Part shown: piece after piece, positions 12,009 through 22,744 of the stretch | Layout: each line of letters opens with the position of its first letter | How positions within the stretch are numbered: the stretch's first letter is position 1 | From: Talaromyces rugulosus | Lineage: Eukaryota > Ascomycota > Eurotiomycetes > Eurotiales > Trichocomaceae | DNA: 64,000 nucleotides | Direction: 5' to 3' | Assembly: GCF_013368755.1 (NCBI RefSeq) | Contig: NC_049566.1 | Location: 3,224,001-3,288,000 of the forward strand | The notes under the pieces: model-generated | Databases searched by the model: none | The model's input: only the letters and a program-made list of their open reading frames with translations | What the model was told of the DNA's origin: nothing | Translations under genes and position numbers: made by a program

Positions 12009-12373
12009 GTCGAGTTGCTTTGGGGACAGTAGTAGGTAAGAGTCGGAAGTAAAGTAATGTGTTGTCACTGTCAGTAGTGAACTCTAGGGAGGTCGAGCGG
12101 GGTGAGTGAGGGTGATGGGAAATTTTGTCGATATCTTATCGTCCTCCCCACATCTCTTTCTCTCTTCAGTCTACGCACCAGCTGCAACTGTGAGCTCTGG
12201 GCTCTGAAACTTGGATATTATATTGCAATTGATTTATCAGGGGTTGTCAAGGACAGTATTCTCGGTGAATAGCCATCAAACTGTCTTTGCAGTACTGTCC
12301 TGTTCATTGCATTACCCCGCACTACCTCATCCAGACACTTTTCCCTCATTCAGGGGCAACGAAGAAGGCGAAA
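12009..12373. promoter_or_regulatory. Divergent promoter region trm9 / tubulin cofactor B
   Basis: A 365-bp shared upstream region. It holds a CT-rich patch (about 12140-12175) near the middle. No additional coding sequence is evident. Confidence 0.5.
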
Positions 12374-13252
12374 ATGTCCTTCCAGCCAACGCCCACAGAC
12401 ATCTCTGTCATAATCTCAACAGCCTCACATACGGACAATAAAGAAACGCCCTCCCTCGCCACCGAACGCCGCATCACCCCGTCATGGAGCATCTCCGTCC
12501 TCAAAGCCAAACTCGAAACCATGACTGGCATCCCGCCAGGCAGCCAGAACCTGCTCTTCAAAGCTCCAGGCCAGGCCGATCGATGGATTACTGGGGGGGA
12601 AGAGAGGCAGATTGGCGAGTGGGGATTGGTTCGGGGGTGTGAGATTGTGGTTTGTCTTATTTCGCCTTTCTGAAAGAGGAATTTATTTACTGAAGAGAAG
12701 TGATGCGATATATAGGTCCACGATACACGCCCACCCACCGCACGCGTGAATTTCGGCGACATATCATCTGTCGAAAAATACGAACTGCCTACGGAAACCT
12801 ACGAAACACTGTCAAATTCCGTACTCGCATGGAAAAAGAACCAAAAGCTGGGCCGATTCAATCCAGACGCTCAGTCGCCAGAGTCTTTATTGGAGGAACA
12901 AGTTGCGCGCGATACCCACGAGATTTCTGCACGGGGCATAGCAGTGTCCAAGCGTGCTATTGTGCTCCCTTCGTCGCCGCCGCATATTCGAAGGGGTACG
13001 GTGAGATATGTCGGGCCGGTGAAGGAGATTCCCTTTGCGCCGCTCAAACGAACCCTTGACGAAACAGAAGAGCAGCCAGTATGGGTGGGAATTGAGTTGG
13101 ATGAGCCAACGGGGAAAAATGATGGCAGCGTTGCGGGGACGAGGTATTTTGAGTGTGGCTCGAGTTGTGGGGTGTTTGTTAAGCCGGAAAAGGTTCAAGT
13201 TGGGGATTTTCCGCCGTTGGAGTTGGATTTTGATGATATGGAGGAGATATAA
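12374..13252 (+). CDS. alp11: Tubulin-folding cofactor B (Alp11 type)
   Basis: Two exons (intron 12650-12715) give 270 residues. The N-terminal ubiquitin-like domain (about 1-95) is joined across the intron at the CEIVV position to HDTRPP. A helical linker (YETLSNSVLAWKKNQKLG) follows. The C-terminal CAP-Gly domain has RGTVRYVG, WVGIELDEPTGKNDG and RYFECGSSCGVFVKPEKV. The protein ends in the acidic DDMEEI, as in TBCB family members, which use it to bind cofactor E. It acts in the cytosol in folding and disassembly of the alpha/beta-tubulin dimer. The start MSFQPTPTD is the first ATG in frame ahead of the ubiquitin-like domain. Confidence 0.93.
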
Positions 13253-13500
13253 GATTAGAAGATACTACTAGGATTGAATTTATAAAGGATGTAATGTCTT
13301 AAATATGCGGATTAAATTTGTAATATATATTAATTAACTAGCTAATATAAACAGTTCCATCGTCGAGTCATGATCGTAGTGGTATCATCGCGTGCGCCAG
13401 TATTATGCATGTAGTAGTATCTATCGGTAGAGGTAGATTTGTGTGTATGTGTCCAAGGTCGAGGTCGAGGTTTGTTTGTGTACGGAGTAGAGATGAGGGA

Positions 13501-13920
13501 TTAAGCATCCGTCTTGTAAACAGTGACAGTAAACGTCGATGAATCCGCAGTCGTGCCATTGGCAAAGGCATTGACGGCAGCCTTGTTGTTATTCTCAAAG
13601 CTGTGCTTGACATCAATCTCCCACACGGGATACTCGCGTGGGATCATCTTGGCCGTCACCGACTTGTCGGCACACGCCTGGTATTCCTTGTCCAGATCGT
13701 TGCCCGTGCAGGTAGTGTTGAAGCCAGGGTTGTTGGGGCCGGCGGGGCGTGTCACGACAAAGTTGTACTCGCATGCAGCCGGGGAGCAGCCCACGTCAAA
13801 GTTGGAGACGGGCCAGATGCTGGTGTTGGTGTTGCTGGTGGTGATGTCGACGGAACGGCGCATCATGATGGGGCTGGCAGTGGCCAGGGCAGCGAGGAGG
13901 GGGAGAGTGAAGAACTGCAT
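13501..13920 (-). CDS. Small secreted protein, four cysteines
   Basis: A single exon of 139 residues. The N-terminus (MQFFTLPLLAALATASP) is a clear signal peptide with a cleavage site around residue 15-17, followed by RR, which could be a Kex2-type site. The mature part has four Cys (two in GCSPAACEY, one in NTTC, one in QACAD) and two N-glycosylation sequons. Small secreted proteins of this pattern occur in aspergilli; some are related to Alt a 1-like or hypersensitive-response elicitor families, but I cannot confirm that here. The frame stays open upstream, yet the signal peptide decides the start at 13920. Function unknown. Confidence 0.75.
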   Translation of the reverse strand: MQFFTLPLLAALATASPIMMRRSVDITTSNTNTSIWPVSNFDVGCSPAACEYNFVVTRPAGPNNPGFNTTCTGNDLDKEYQACADKSVTAKMIPREYPVWEIDVKHSFENNNKAAVNAFANGTTADSSTFTVTVYKTDA

Positions 13921-14988
13921 TTTGATGATGAAGTTGGTAGATGATAAGAGGTAGATGAATTGTGTTTGTAAAGTGTAGATGTTTTGTTGTGTGTCTGTCT
14001 TCCATTCCAGGGACAAACCGCTGTATTTATGCTGCAGGCTGCAACAAACACATGGCGATAATGTCAAGAGACAAAAAAACCCTATGACGCATGTCTCGAA
14101 CTGGCTGAGTCCTGGCCAATCGCGGTCAGCTGATCGCCGGGCTGTGATGCAATGCTTGGCAGCCGATCGGTCCCGATCTGGACTAGCGCACTACGTATCG
14201 CTCTATCTTTTTTTCTTCTTCGTCTTTTCTCTTCTGTTATGGTTATCATTTTATCATTTTATGCAAGTGGCTCGCATCTATTGGCTGCCCTGCCCCAGTT
14301 TTATGGGAAAAATTTGCATCGTCCCTGGCCTGACCCGAAAGCCAACAAGCAAGGAGCAAAATCAGGCACCGGCCAATCAAACCGTGATCCAATCTAATAC
14401 ACTGTGTCTATTATTAACAATAGCTCTGCCTTACATTTACGCCTTTCGGATAGCTCGGATTTTGTGAAAAACTAGTAGACTAGTTGATGATCGACGTTAT
14501 GTCGTCACTGGTTCGGAGCTTGGGTCAACTTGCATCATTTTTATTATCTTTGCACTGTACTATCATTGTTATTGATTCTCAGTGCAACATTCATACGACA
14601 CAGCGTCATAATGTTTGACATGACTAAGAAAGCTCACTGGTGTATTCTCATTGGTGCCGATCTGTTTTACTTTTTTAAGACATAGACAACACATAATAAT
14701 AAAAATATACAGTGGCTGTGTCATGCATGCAAATGGGAGCTCATTTCCTTGTACAGCGAGGACCTGCAAATTTCTGGATCGGGCTTAGTCTTTCTGTGTT
14801 GGCCAAGTCGACATGCCTGAAATGCGCCCAAAAATTTTGCGTGAAATGTGTCGCTGTTTCTTGTCAGTATGTAGGGTCACTAACATTTCGATTCTGGACG
14901 AAAAGATCGTCCTAGAGTTTATATGTAGGCTCACAAAATTATACAAGTTCAACTTTGCTGTGGTGGATCTTTCATGTCTTGATCGTAA
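13921..14988. other. Intergenic region without recognised gene
   Basis: About 1.07 kb separate the secreted-protein start from the 3' end of the AIM9-like gene. The first 120 bases are CA/AT-rich leader. The rest has only short frames without motifs. Upstream regulatory sequence of the secreted protein is the likely content. Confidence 0.5.
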
Positions 14989-16845
14989 CTAGAAGGATGA
15001 TCGATCCTTTGCCAAGATCTGGGAATAAATGGAATTGGCTTTGTCGTAAGTTGCATGTGATGTCCAACCGTCTCTACCCATGATTCCGGATAAAGAATCC
15101 CAAAAGTCCTGGACCTTGTTCCAACCTTCCCCATCTTCATAGTGTTTTCGAATTTCTTCTGGGGTGAAATTGAGAGGACATTTAACAGAATACTCTAATG
15201 AATCCCACTTTCTTCAGGTGTCTTTTAGTAAAGATCTATGGTAGGAGCCTCGCACAACTTACTTTTGTAACCTAATCAAAGACTCTCGTAGCGGTAAAAT
15301 GTCCCCCTCCCAAGTATTTCCTACAAACCGAATTGGATCTGTCATCGTCATGCCATTTGGGTACCGAAACACTCTGCTCAAGACCGGGCACCTTTCTGCT
15401 GTGTATTTCTCGTACAGATACAATAATATCGAGTTGGTTACTTGGTCCTTGACAGAAGTTTGAGTATTTCCATCAAGCTGCTTAAAGTCTTTGGGTAGTT
15501 CTAGAATCATATCACCATTATAATCGAGAAAATGAGGGTGACGCCCCTCTAGGAACAAGGGACCAGCCCATATGCTTTGCCAGTCAATGATACTGGTGAT
15601 ATTCCCCTTGTCATTGACAAAAATGTTAGGAGTACGAAGGTCTGTATGCCATAAGAATGACCCCACAAGGTCTTCCTCTCGTGGTAGCAGATAAGGAGCA
15701 ACGGATAAATATATCTGAAGAAGGGAAATATGCTCAGCTGGGGTGTTTTGGCTATGTGAAACGAAAAATGGGTCATCGAGGGAACGTGGTGTTGCATATT
15801 TTTGGATCCAAGCAATCTCTCGAAATGCAAGAGCTTGTATGTAGTCCGCTGTGGATATCCCTGTATGATTATCAGCTTAAAGACAGGTGAGAGGATAATA
15901 GTCGACACATACAGGGGCCACGATCAATCTCCATATTGCCCCGTGTCTTGCTCCAGAACGCTGTGTCTACCACAGGTCCAATAGAAAACCGATTGGTGAT
16001 ATCTGTCTTGAGTTCTCGCGACAATTTGTCTCCTTCGACTATTGCAGGACGAGAACCTGACGGTGCGTCTCTAGTATAAAAAAGACAACCATATCTTCTC
16101 GAGTTAGATGAGTAAAATTTGTTGTATAAATATGTCCACTTACGCAGAAAACCTCACAGATAACAACTTTTGTTGTATACTCACTACATCCTCCATTGTT
16201 TGAATCTTATGCTCAAGGTCCATATCTGTCCAAATATCGGCAAGATTTTTCCCAGGCGCATACTCCATGATGATGTACTCGGAACCTACAAGGTTCGTAG
16301 AGTCCACTGAAGAATTCCAAGCAAGAACTTTTGGGACGGGAAGGTGAAGTGTGTTTCTTAACTGAAAATTACAGTTAACTTGTGAACATACTAGAACCAA
16401 TTGTAAAGCTACTTACAAAGTCCATCGTTGCAACCTCAGAAGCTGTCGTCAGGAAAGCTGGTCCAGCGTTTGGGTTTGGAATCCGAGCGACAACCACCTT
16501 GCCACTAGCCATAACAAGCCTGAAAGTTTTGTTGTATGATCCTTCTCCTAGCTTTTCCATACGGACACAGGACCCAGCACATGCCGACTCTATAGCAACT
16601 TTTTGTAACTCAAGGATATCAAATTTACGATATCTCTCTTTAAGCTGTTCCTCCTCGTCCCAGACCCATCGCCCACTCGTATAACTGAAGAAATCGTGCG
16701 GATTTCCCACGATATTAGCCATCATCATCTGAGGCTCATGATGTTGATGGAAATGGCTTTGAGTTGAAAAGCATAACCTAGCGTCTCGAATTAATATCGG
16801 CGGAGTACTCCTGATTTTAATTGAAATGCGCGAGAATACAAGCAT
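14989..16845 (-). CDS. aim9: AIM9-like mitochondrial phosphotransferase (APH/protein-kinase-like fold)
   Basis: Five exons (introns 15212-15262, 15861-15912, 16098-16143, 16362-16416) give 550 residues. Kinase-like blocks: KLGEGSYNKTFRL as nucleotide loop, VVVARIPNP with the lysine region, YIIMEYAPGKNL as hinge, then WHTDLRTPNIFVN as catalytic loop (HxDxxxxN) and ITSIIDWQSIWAGP as the Asp-containing metal-binding motif. These mark the aminoglycoside/choline phosphotransferase superfamily. Fungal proteins of this exact layout are AIM9 relatives, which are mitochondrial; substrate unknown. The start at 16845 gives an N-terminus with Arg/Ser and no acids (MLVFSRISIKIRSTPP), consistent with mitochondrial import. 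Starts downstream (MMMANIV) are possible. Confidence 0.85.
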
Positions 16846-17233
16846 GGCTATTGCAATCTTTTTCGAGCAGAAAGTTGAGTGATTTTGGTTGTCAGTTTCA
16901 CGTCGGCGGTGATCACTATCCTGTGGCGCTAAACCAGGGATGGGCAGGATTATTAAAAAAAACAAGAATGATAAGCTATATTGCATAAATCGGCTTGATA
17001 GCCCATGGATCCTTCTCAAATAGTGTTCTGATGGTCAGTCCTTATTGCCCAACAATGAGGATGTATGAGAAATGGCTACAGGTCAAATTTGACCTGCTCC
17101 AACCTATATTCATTATCGTTTACTTTGGCACATGTTCAAATAAACGGCATAAGAATTTTAGATGTTACGTGAAAGTGAAAACAATGTATACAGATGAACG
17201 CTCAATACCATCAACTATCAATAACTAAAACTA
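16846..17233. other. Intergenic region without gene (AIM9-like upstream / mif2 3' side)
   Basis: A 388-bp AT-rich stretch between two minus-strand genes. It serves as upstream region of the AIM9-like gene and the 3' flank of the CENP-C gene. No motif stands out. Confidence 0.4.
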
Positions 17234-19280
17234 CTATGTCTTCTTCGCCCGACCCCGACCCTTGCCCTTGGCCTTGGGCAACGGTGCCTCGCTATCCACG
17301 GACGCCTCTGCTTCCCCAGTTTCGCCAGTGTCTGCACTCTCGTTCTCGTCCTCACCGGGAACAAAGGCCTGCGTGAAGAACAGGCGGGCGTTGACCGTGT
17401 ACGTGTTTGCAAAACTATAATGGTTCCCTATATTGTGTCAACACTTTACACCTCTTTGCTTGTTGAAGAAGAAAAACTCACCCCTAGGTACCTGAAAAAC
17501 ACACCCCTTGCCCGCTGTAAACTGCACACCGTTCATGTCCACTTGCACCCGCCCATGTGACACGTAAAACACCATGTGCATGCGCTTCGAGTTCTTGGGT
17601 TTCTTGACTCCCTTGGGCGGAACCTCGACTATGCCAGACCCAATAAACGAGTAGCTCAGCAGTTTGGCAACCCGGAACGTAGAGTCCTTGACTTCGCGCA
17701 TCTCGACCTCGTTGGATGCGTACGCAATTTCTGTCCCGTCAGTACTAGCAGCTATATCTGACAAACTGAACATACCGAGAGCTTCCTCCTCCTTGGACAC
17801 AGTCTGCCGTTCAGTGTCCCATTTCTTGGCATACCCATATAGCACGCCCTCCTTGGTCTCCCATTCATCTGCTTCGCCCGGGTCTACGTCTGAGTCGTCG
17901 TCTTGCTTTTTCGATTGTTTCCCCTTCTTGCGCTTCTTTTTGCCCTTTTCTGGCTGTAGCTCTTCCGTGCGGATAATCTCTTTGATTGTCGACAATGGAT
18001 ACCGTTGGCCAAGATTAGCCTCCCCATCTCCGTAGACACAGCGCTCGTTGCGCCAGTACGCCAACGGTCGGACAGAGACACGCCCGGATCGAGTATGCGT
18101 CGACTGCTCCTCGGATGGCGTCTCGCGTTTTAAGATATAAAGACTGCGGCCCTTGAGAGGTCCTGTCCGGTTAACGTGGTTTTCAACCACTTTTTCCAAC
18201 TCTGGGTCTAATGGCTCGGGAGGCGCACTTGGTGCGGCTTTTGACGGCTTCGGTTTTTTCGCTGGTCTGTTGTCGACTTGTTGTGCCTTTGTAGCTTTTC
18301 CTGGTCGTCCTCTCTTGAGTTTATTCGCAGGTGGTGGTTCAGCCGGTTCAGTTGGTGCATCATTATCCTCTTCATCTGTATCTCTAGATATCCTAATCGA
18401 GGCGCTTCTTCGGTTCAGCGTACGCGAATTGGAGGCATGAACCGAGGGCGAATCTTGTTCCGACACATCTGCATGCCCGGCACCGACATCCTCTATTGAA
18501 TCATCCGAGTCATCACCGTAGTCATCATTAACATGAACATCAACATCCCCAGCAATGTCGTTCTCAAACGCGCTTTCATCGTCTTGTATATCGTCATCGT
18601 CATGCACTGGATTATTCTCATTGTCCGAAAAGTCGCCACTCGCATCAAAGTCTTTGTTTTTTTGTCTCGCGATTGGTGCCGTAGCTGTGTTTAGTCGTCG
18701 GTCATTCAAAGGCGGACGCGCCGTCTCACCGGATCTGCCTTTTCGTTGAGGGAGAGTCGACGGACTCGACGAGCGCCGATCATCCTGCGCAATAGGCGAT
18801 GAACGCAGCCCCGGTGTGCGACGAGGCGATCCGCCCAAGCCACTTTTCCGTGGTGATCTTGCGACTGGCGGTGGTAGGTATGGAGATCGGCGCGCGTCGG
18901 ATTTGTAGAGAAAGTCGGCTGGTCCTGGTGCGGTGTCTTTGTATATTATTAGCATTTAAACACGCTTTTTTTTTTTTTATAAAAAATAATGGGCCGTGTA
19001 CCCTCATCCATGGACATGCCCTCGGAGCCCATCATCGTGTCATTGCCTGTGTATATTCCATTGGACCGCATGGGCGATCTTTCTGGCGACGAAAACACTC
19101 CATCCAGCTCTTCCATTCCATGCTCGTCAATTCTACCTTCTTTGAGCGTGATGCCAGTTCGCCTAGACCTGTTAGTATTGTAATACACTTGCTCGTTCTT
19201 GAAGCAAAATCCATGTCCTACCTTCCCTGCGTGCCGACATTGGAATAGTCGTAATCGCGCGCTTTTGGACCGCGAGCCAT
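17234..19280 (-). CDS. mif2: Centromere protein C (CENP-C/Mif2/Cnp3)
   Basis: Four exons (introns 17428-17481, 18937-19001, 19169-19221) give 624 residues. The CENP-C motif is plain: RSGRVSVRPLAYWRNER, the segment that binds the CENP-A nucleosome. The C-terminal cupin dimerisation domain carries MHMVFYVSHGRVQVDM, CVFQVPRG and, in the last exon, NHYSFANTYTVNARLFFTQ. The N-terminus (MARGPKARDYDYSNVG) is a conserved fungal start that contacts the Mis12 complex. Between them is a long Ser/Asp/Arg-rich disordered region with acidic runs, and the tail ends in a basic cluster. It anchors the kinetochore to centromeric chromatin. It is divergent from the RNase H2A gene (284 bp between starts). Confidence 0.95.
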
Positions 19281-19564
19281 GGTGAATGGAATCGATTTAT
19301 TCTCGCAGTTCTGATTCCGACAGTCTAATTCAATCGAGGTTCATGCTCCAAACAAAACAAGTCCAAGAAAAGTCGGCTGGCGGGGTGTCGAGTTGTCAAC
19401 TGGTGTTCCAGAGTCGTGCAGCTGCCTCCTCGGTGATATGCGGGCGGAGAAGACGCGCGCGGGCATGCGCTAACCTTAATTGTCCCGACGCGTCTTTAAT
19501 AATATCTTGATCTGGCTCTATTGTCACTCTCGATTCTTTACTCACATTAATTGAAATCTATACA

Positions 19565-20584
19565 ATGGAACAATCCTCACAAGATGCCCAGGAGGCCACC
19601 CCGTTTGTCCCGCCCACAATCCACCACAGCCCTCTGTTAAACGGCGAATCGTACAGCTCCTACTCTCCCTGCCCAAACACAATCACCCCCGCCAGCACCT
19701 CAACCTCACCAGAAGACTCAACACCAACCCCTACAGAATGCGTGCTCGGAGTCGATGAAGCCGGCCGCGGCCCCGTGCTAGGCCCCATGGTCTACAGCGC
19801 ATTCTACCTACCCAAAGACCTCGAAAAACGGCTCCTTACTGAAGCCCACAGCTTCGACGATAGCAAAGTGCTCACCCCCGGCGTGCGCAAAAACCTCATG
19901 CAGATGATCTGCTCCGAGGGTCATCCACTACACAACTCATGCGGCTGGGCCGTCAAAGTACTCTCGGCGCGAGACATAGCCGCGGGCATGCTGCGCCCCA
20001 GTGTTGGCGCCTACAACCTGAATGCGCAGGCCATGGACGCCACGATTGAAATCATCCGCGGCGTCGTCGAGGAACGGCATATCAATGTTAGAGAAGTCTA
20101 CATCGACACAATCGGAAACCCGGCTACCTACCAACACAAACTCGAGCGTATATTCCCGACGCTGAAAATCACTGTTGCCAAAAAGGCCGACTCGCTGTAC
20201 CCTTGCGTCAGCGCGGCCAGTGTAGTTGCAAAAGTGACGAGAGATATTGCCCTAGAGATGTGTTACGAAGCTCTTGTCGAAACGCAACAAGAAAAATCGA
20301 CAGAGCCCAGCTGGGGGAGCGGGTATCCCTCAGACTCGAAATGCGTCGGCTGGCTGCGACGTGATATGGATTATTTGTTTGGCTGGGGCAACGAATGCCG
20401 CTTCAGCTGGGGCACAGTCAAGGAATTGATGGACGGGAAAGATGCAGTCAGGGTCGACTGGCCCAGCGACGAAGTTGAGGAGACTGGGATATCGGATTTC
20501 CTGATTGGCCATGGGCCGACGACGTCGAGAAAGCCCGAGGGTCTGGAGAATTGGTATGGATCAAGGGTTGGTGTTTCATTTTAG
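19565..20584 (+). CDS. rnh201: Ribonuclease H2 catalytic subunit A
   Basis: A single exon of 339 residues. Type 2 RNase H motifs are all present: VLGVDEAGRGPVLGPMVY (Asp-Glu pair), FDDSKVL, VREVYIDTIG (third acid), KADSLYPCVSAASVVAKVTRD (fourth acid) and the GSGYPSD block. The first 55 residues are a Pro/Ser/Thr-rich extension with no fold. The enzyme cleaves RNA/DNA hybrids and starts removal of misincorporated ribonucleotides in the nucleus. The start ATG at 19565 follows an AT-rich leader. It shares a 284-bp promoter region with the CENP-C gene. Confidence 0.95.
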   Translation: MEQSSQDAQEATPFVPPTIHHSPLLNGESYSSYSPCPNTITPASTSTSPEDSTPTPTECVLGVDEAGRGPVLGPMVYSAFYLPKDLEKRLLTEAHSFDDSKVLTPGVRKNLMQMICSEGHPLHNSCGWAVKVLSARDIAAGMLRPSVGAYNLNAQAMDATIEIIRGVVEERHINVREVYIDTIGNPATYQHKLERIFPTLKITVAKKADSLYPCVSAASVVAKVTRDIALEMCYEALVETQQEKSTEPSWGSGYPSDSKCVGWLRRDMDYLFGWGNECRFSWGTVKELMDGKDAVRVDWPSDEVEETGISDFLIGHGPTTSRKPEGLENWYGSRVGVSF

Positions 20585-20906
20585 AGACAACCATATTACA
20601 AAAATAATATAAAATAATAATAAAGTAAATTAATATTAGCTGTTTCAAGTTTCCTACTGGTATACTCTAATTTAGGGTTAAGGCGAGGGAATCACCAGGC
20701 AGCATTCAGAGAATCAATGACGCAGCTCAGGCTCCCAGATTAACACCGAAGTGCAAATTATAAATTTTGGTGTAATATAAATCTGCTTATTAAAATTCGA
20801 TATGTTATTCATGACCAACTATCCTGCGCCTCCTGTTTATTATGACCAGACCTCAAACGGGTCAATGCCCAAAAGTAAAAGTAATAAAACAAAGTAAAGA
20901 ATATTA
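20585..20906. other. Convergent intergenic region rnh201 / pex16
   Basis: A 322-bp stretch that is AT-rich with TAATAATAA-type runs near 20605-20640 and 20755-20800. It is the common 3' flank of two convergent genes. No gene seen. Confidence 0.4.
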
Positions 20907-22219
20907 TCACAAAGTAGCAGTTGAGAAATAGTAATTCTCCCACAAAAATTCATAATCATCAACCAGATCGCCGAGAAGTCCCAGCAGTGGTTTACCCTTG
21001 AGCTTGTCGGAAAGACCCTTGATCCATAATCTATGAACGTTAGCAACTCGAAAAAAAAAAACAAAGGAAGTTGTCACATACTTGGTGATATTCTCGTAAA
21101 AAGCGCCACGCATCATCCACCATCCCATATTCCAGCCTCTCTTGCGCAGCTCGTCTCTCTCCAACCCGGTAAGCCCTCTCAGACCTCCAGCGACGCGCTC
21201 TTTCAAATCCCGCTTTGCGAGCTGCCGACTTCCGTATTCCAGACCGAATCCTATCAACCAGGGACTCCAGCTTCGCTTATTGCCCGACCATCGTTGCATC
21301 GCCAGCGCGAAGATGACTGGTCGCAAGATATACAGCACTTCGGCAAGCTGACCCTGTCCGGAAACCCGATGGAGCAGCGATTTGGGCGGCTTGACGTCGT
21401 CGGCCGTGAGGACCTTGGAAATGAGATAATCCGAGATTTCGCTTGTGTCTGGGAGACTGGGCAGCGAAAGCCCTGTGCGCGGCATTGTCCAGCTCAAGTC
21501 TGAAGAAGAAGGCGTCTCACTTGGAATCGTATCCATGCCGTTCCAGTCGCCACCGTTATCCCTTTCTGGCTCGACCGATCGCGGATCTTGCTCTCTCTCT
21601 GGCAGAGGCGGGTGCACAAGAGGTCGCGAATTCGTTAGTCGTAGTAGCAACAAGCGACAAAATGCTTTGGCAATCTCTATTAGCACAACCACGCGCTGCC
21701 GAATCTTTTCTCCGCGCCGCCGGGCAATCATCTCCCATAGTAGCTCTGTATATTGAATCATCTGCAGGGCAAGCGCGATCTTTCGGTACTGCGGGGACTT
21801 TGTCGTCCAGTACTTTGTGTATCTCGCATGTGGCGAGGCCGTTGGCCGAGACGCTGTAGAGGGCAGCTGGGAGATGACGCGCGAAACGAGGCTATCGTGG
21901 TATAGTGATAGTAACTGCACTCCAGAGTGTACTATTCACTTAGTATAAAAAGCAGTAAAAGGGTCAAGGTTTATTTCTTACCACATTCTGAAGGAAGCTC
22001 GGATTCACGAAACCGTCCTATTGCCATCAGTCTCGACCATCCAAAAACCCAAAAATCAAACTTACCAGGGATAATGTATACAAGAGACCGCAGCGCCGAC
22101 TCGATCTGGCCCACGGTATTCGCGTTCTTGGTGACCATGTCCTCATACGACGAAACCCATTTTGACGGCCGCAGCAGCGTCGACGTCACTTGCGACAGCA
22201 TCGGGGCGTGTGACTCCAT
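20907..22219 (-). CDS. pex16: Peroxisomal membrane protein Pex16
   Basis: Four exons (introns 21031-21081, 21932-21981, 22018-22065) give 387 residues. Recognisable Pex16 blocks: YEDMVTKNANTVGQIESALRSL, YIIPG joined to RFRESELPSEC, then GVQLLSLYHDSLVSRV, WEMIARRRGEKIRQRVVVLIE, and a hydrophobic C-terminus with YILRPVIFALAM, PWLIGFGLEYGS and GWWMMRGAFYENIT. Pex16 is an integral membrane protein for peroxisome biogenesis. The start at 22219 (MESHAP) is the first true ATG in frame; a second at 22201 (MLSQVT) is equally possible. The reading frame continues upstream only to a TTG. Confidence 0.9.
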
Positions 22220-22744
22220 CGGGCTGTTCGCATACGCGCATTCCAGTAGAGTGAGTAAACTAAAAGGATGTAAAAAGTTCAATCAGAGACAGTCATGGTC
22301 TGGGCGCAAGAGCATGTTGTTGAGGTTGATGGTCTGGTGGAGCCAGGAGTTGCAGCTTGCCCGCATGCGCGGGCCGAGGTTCACGGGCTTGGCTTGGCGG
22401 CTTATCGCTATCAATATACATTCTCATTATTCTCAGGGAGGGATTGATATAGACCTAAAATTAAATTTCTTAATAAATAGATAATGTTTAAAGGCTAGGA
22501 AGTCAGGATCAAAACCAGTAACAATTTGTTAAGAAATTAAATTGTGGATCTATAACATATTTAGGTTAGAGTAGAGTGCTCATAGTAAGCTCGGAGCCCT
22601 TAACTATTCTATTGTTCTTAAAATGTTGATCTCTATTCTACTTGTCATTCCCTTCTACTTCATTCGTGTAAATCCACTGCGCAGATACAAAACTGACCAA
22701 GATGTCTGTGTCAAGAGAAGATATATTAGATATTTAATCAAAGA
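22220..22744. other. Intergenic region between pex16 start and sae2 3' end
   Basis: A 525-bp stretch, AT-rich from about 22430 onward. It carries the upstream region of pex16 and the 3' flank of sae2. No gene or repeat recognised. Confidence 0.4.
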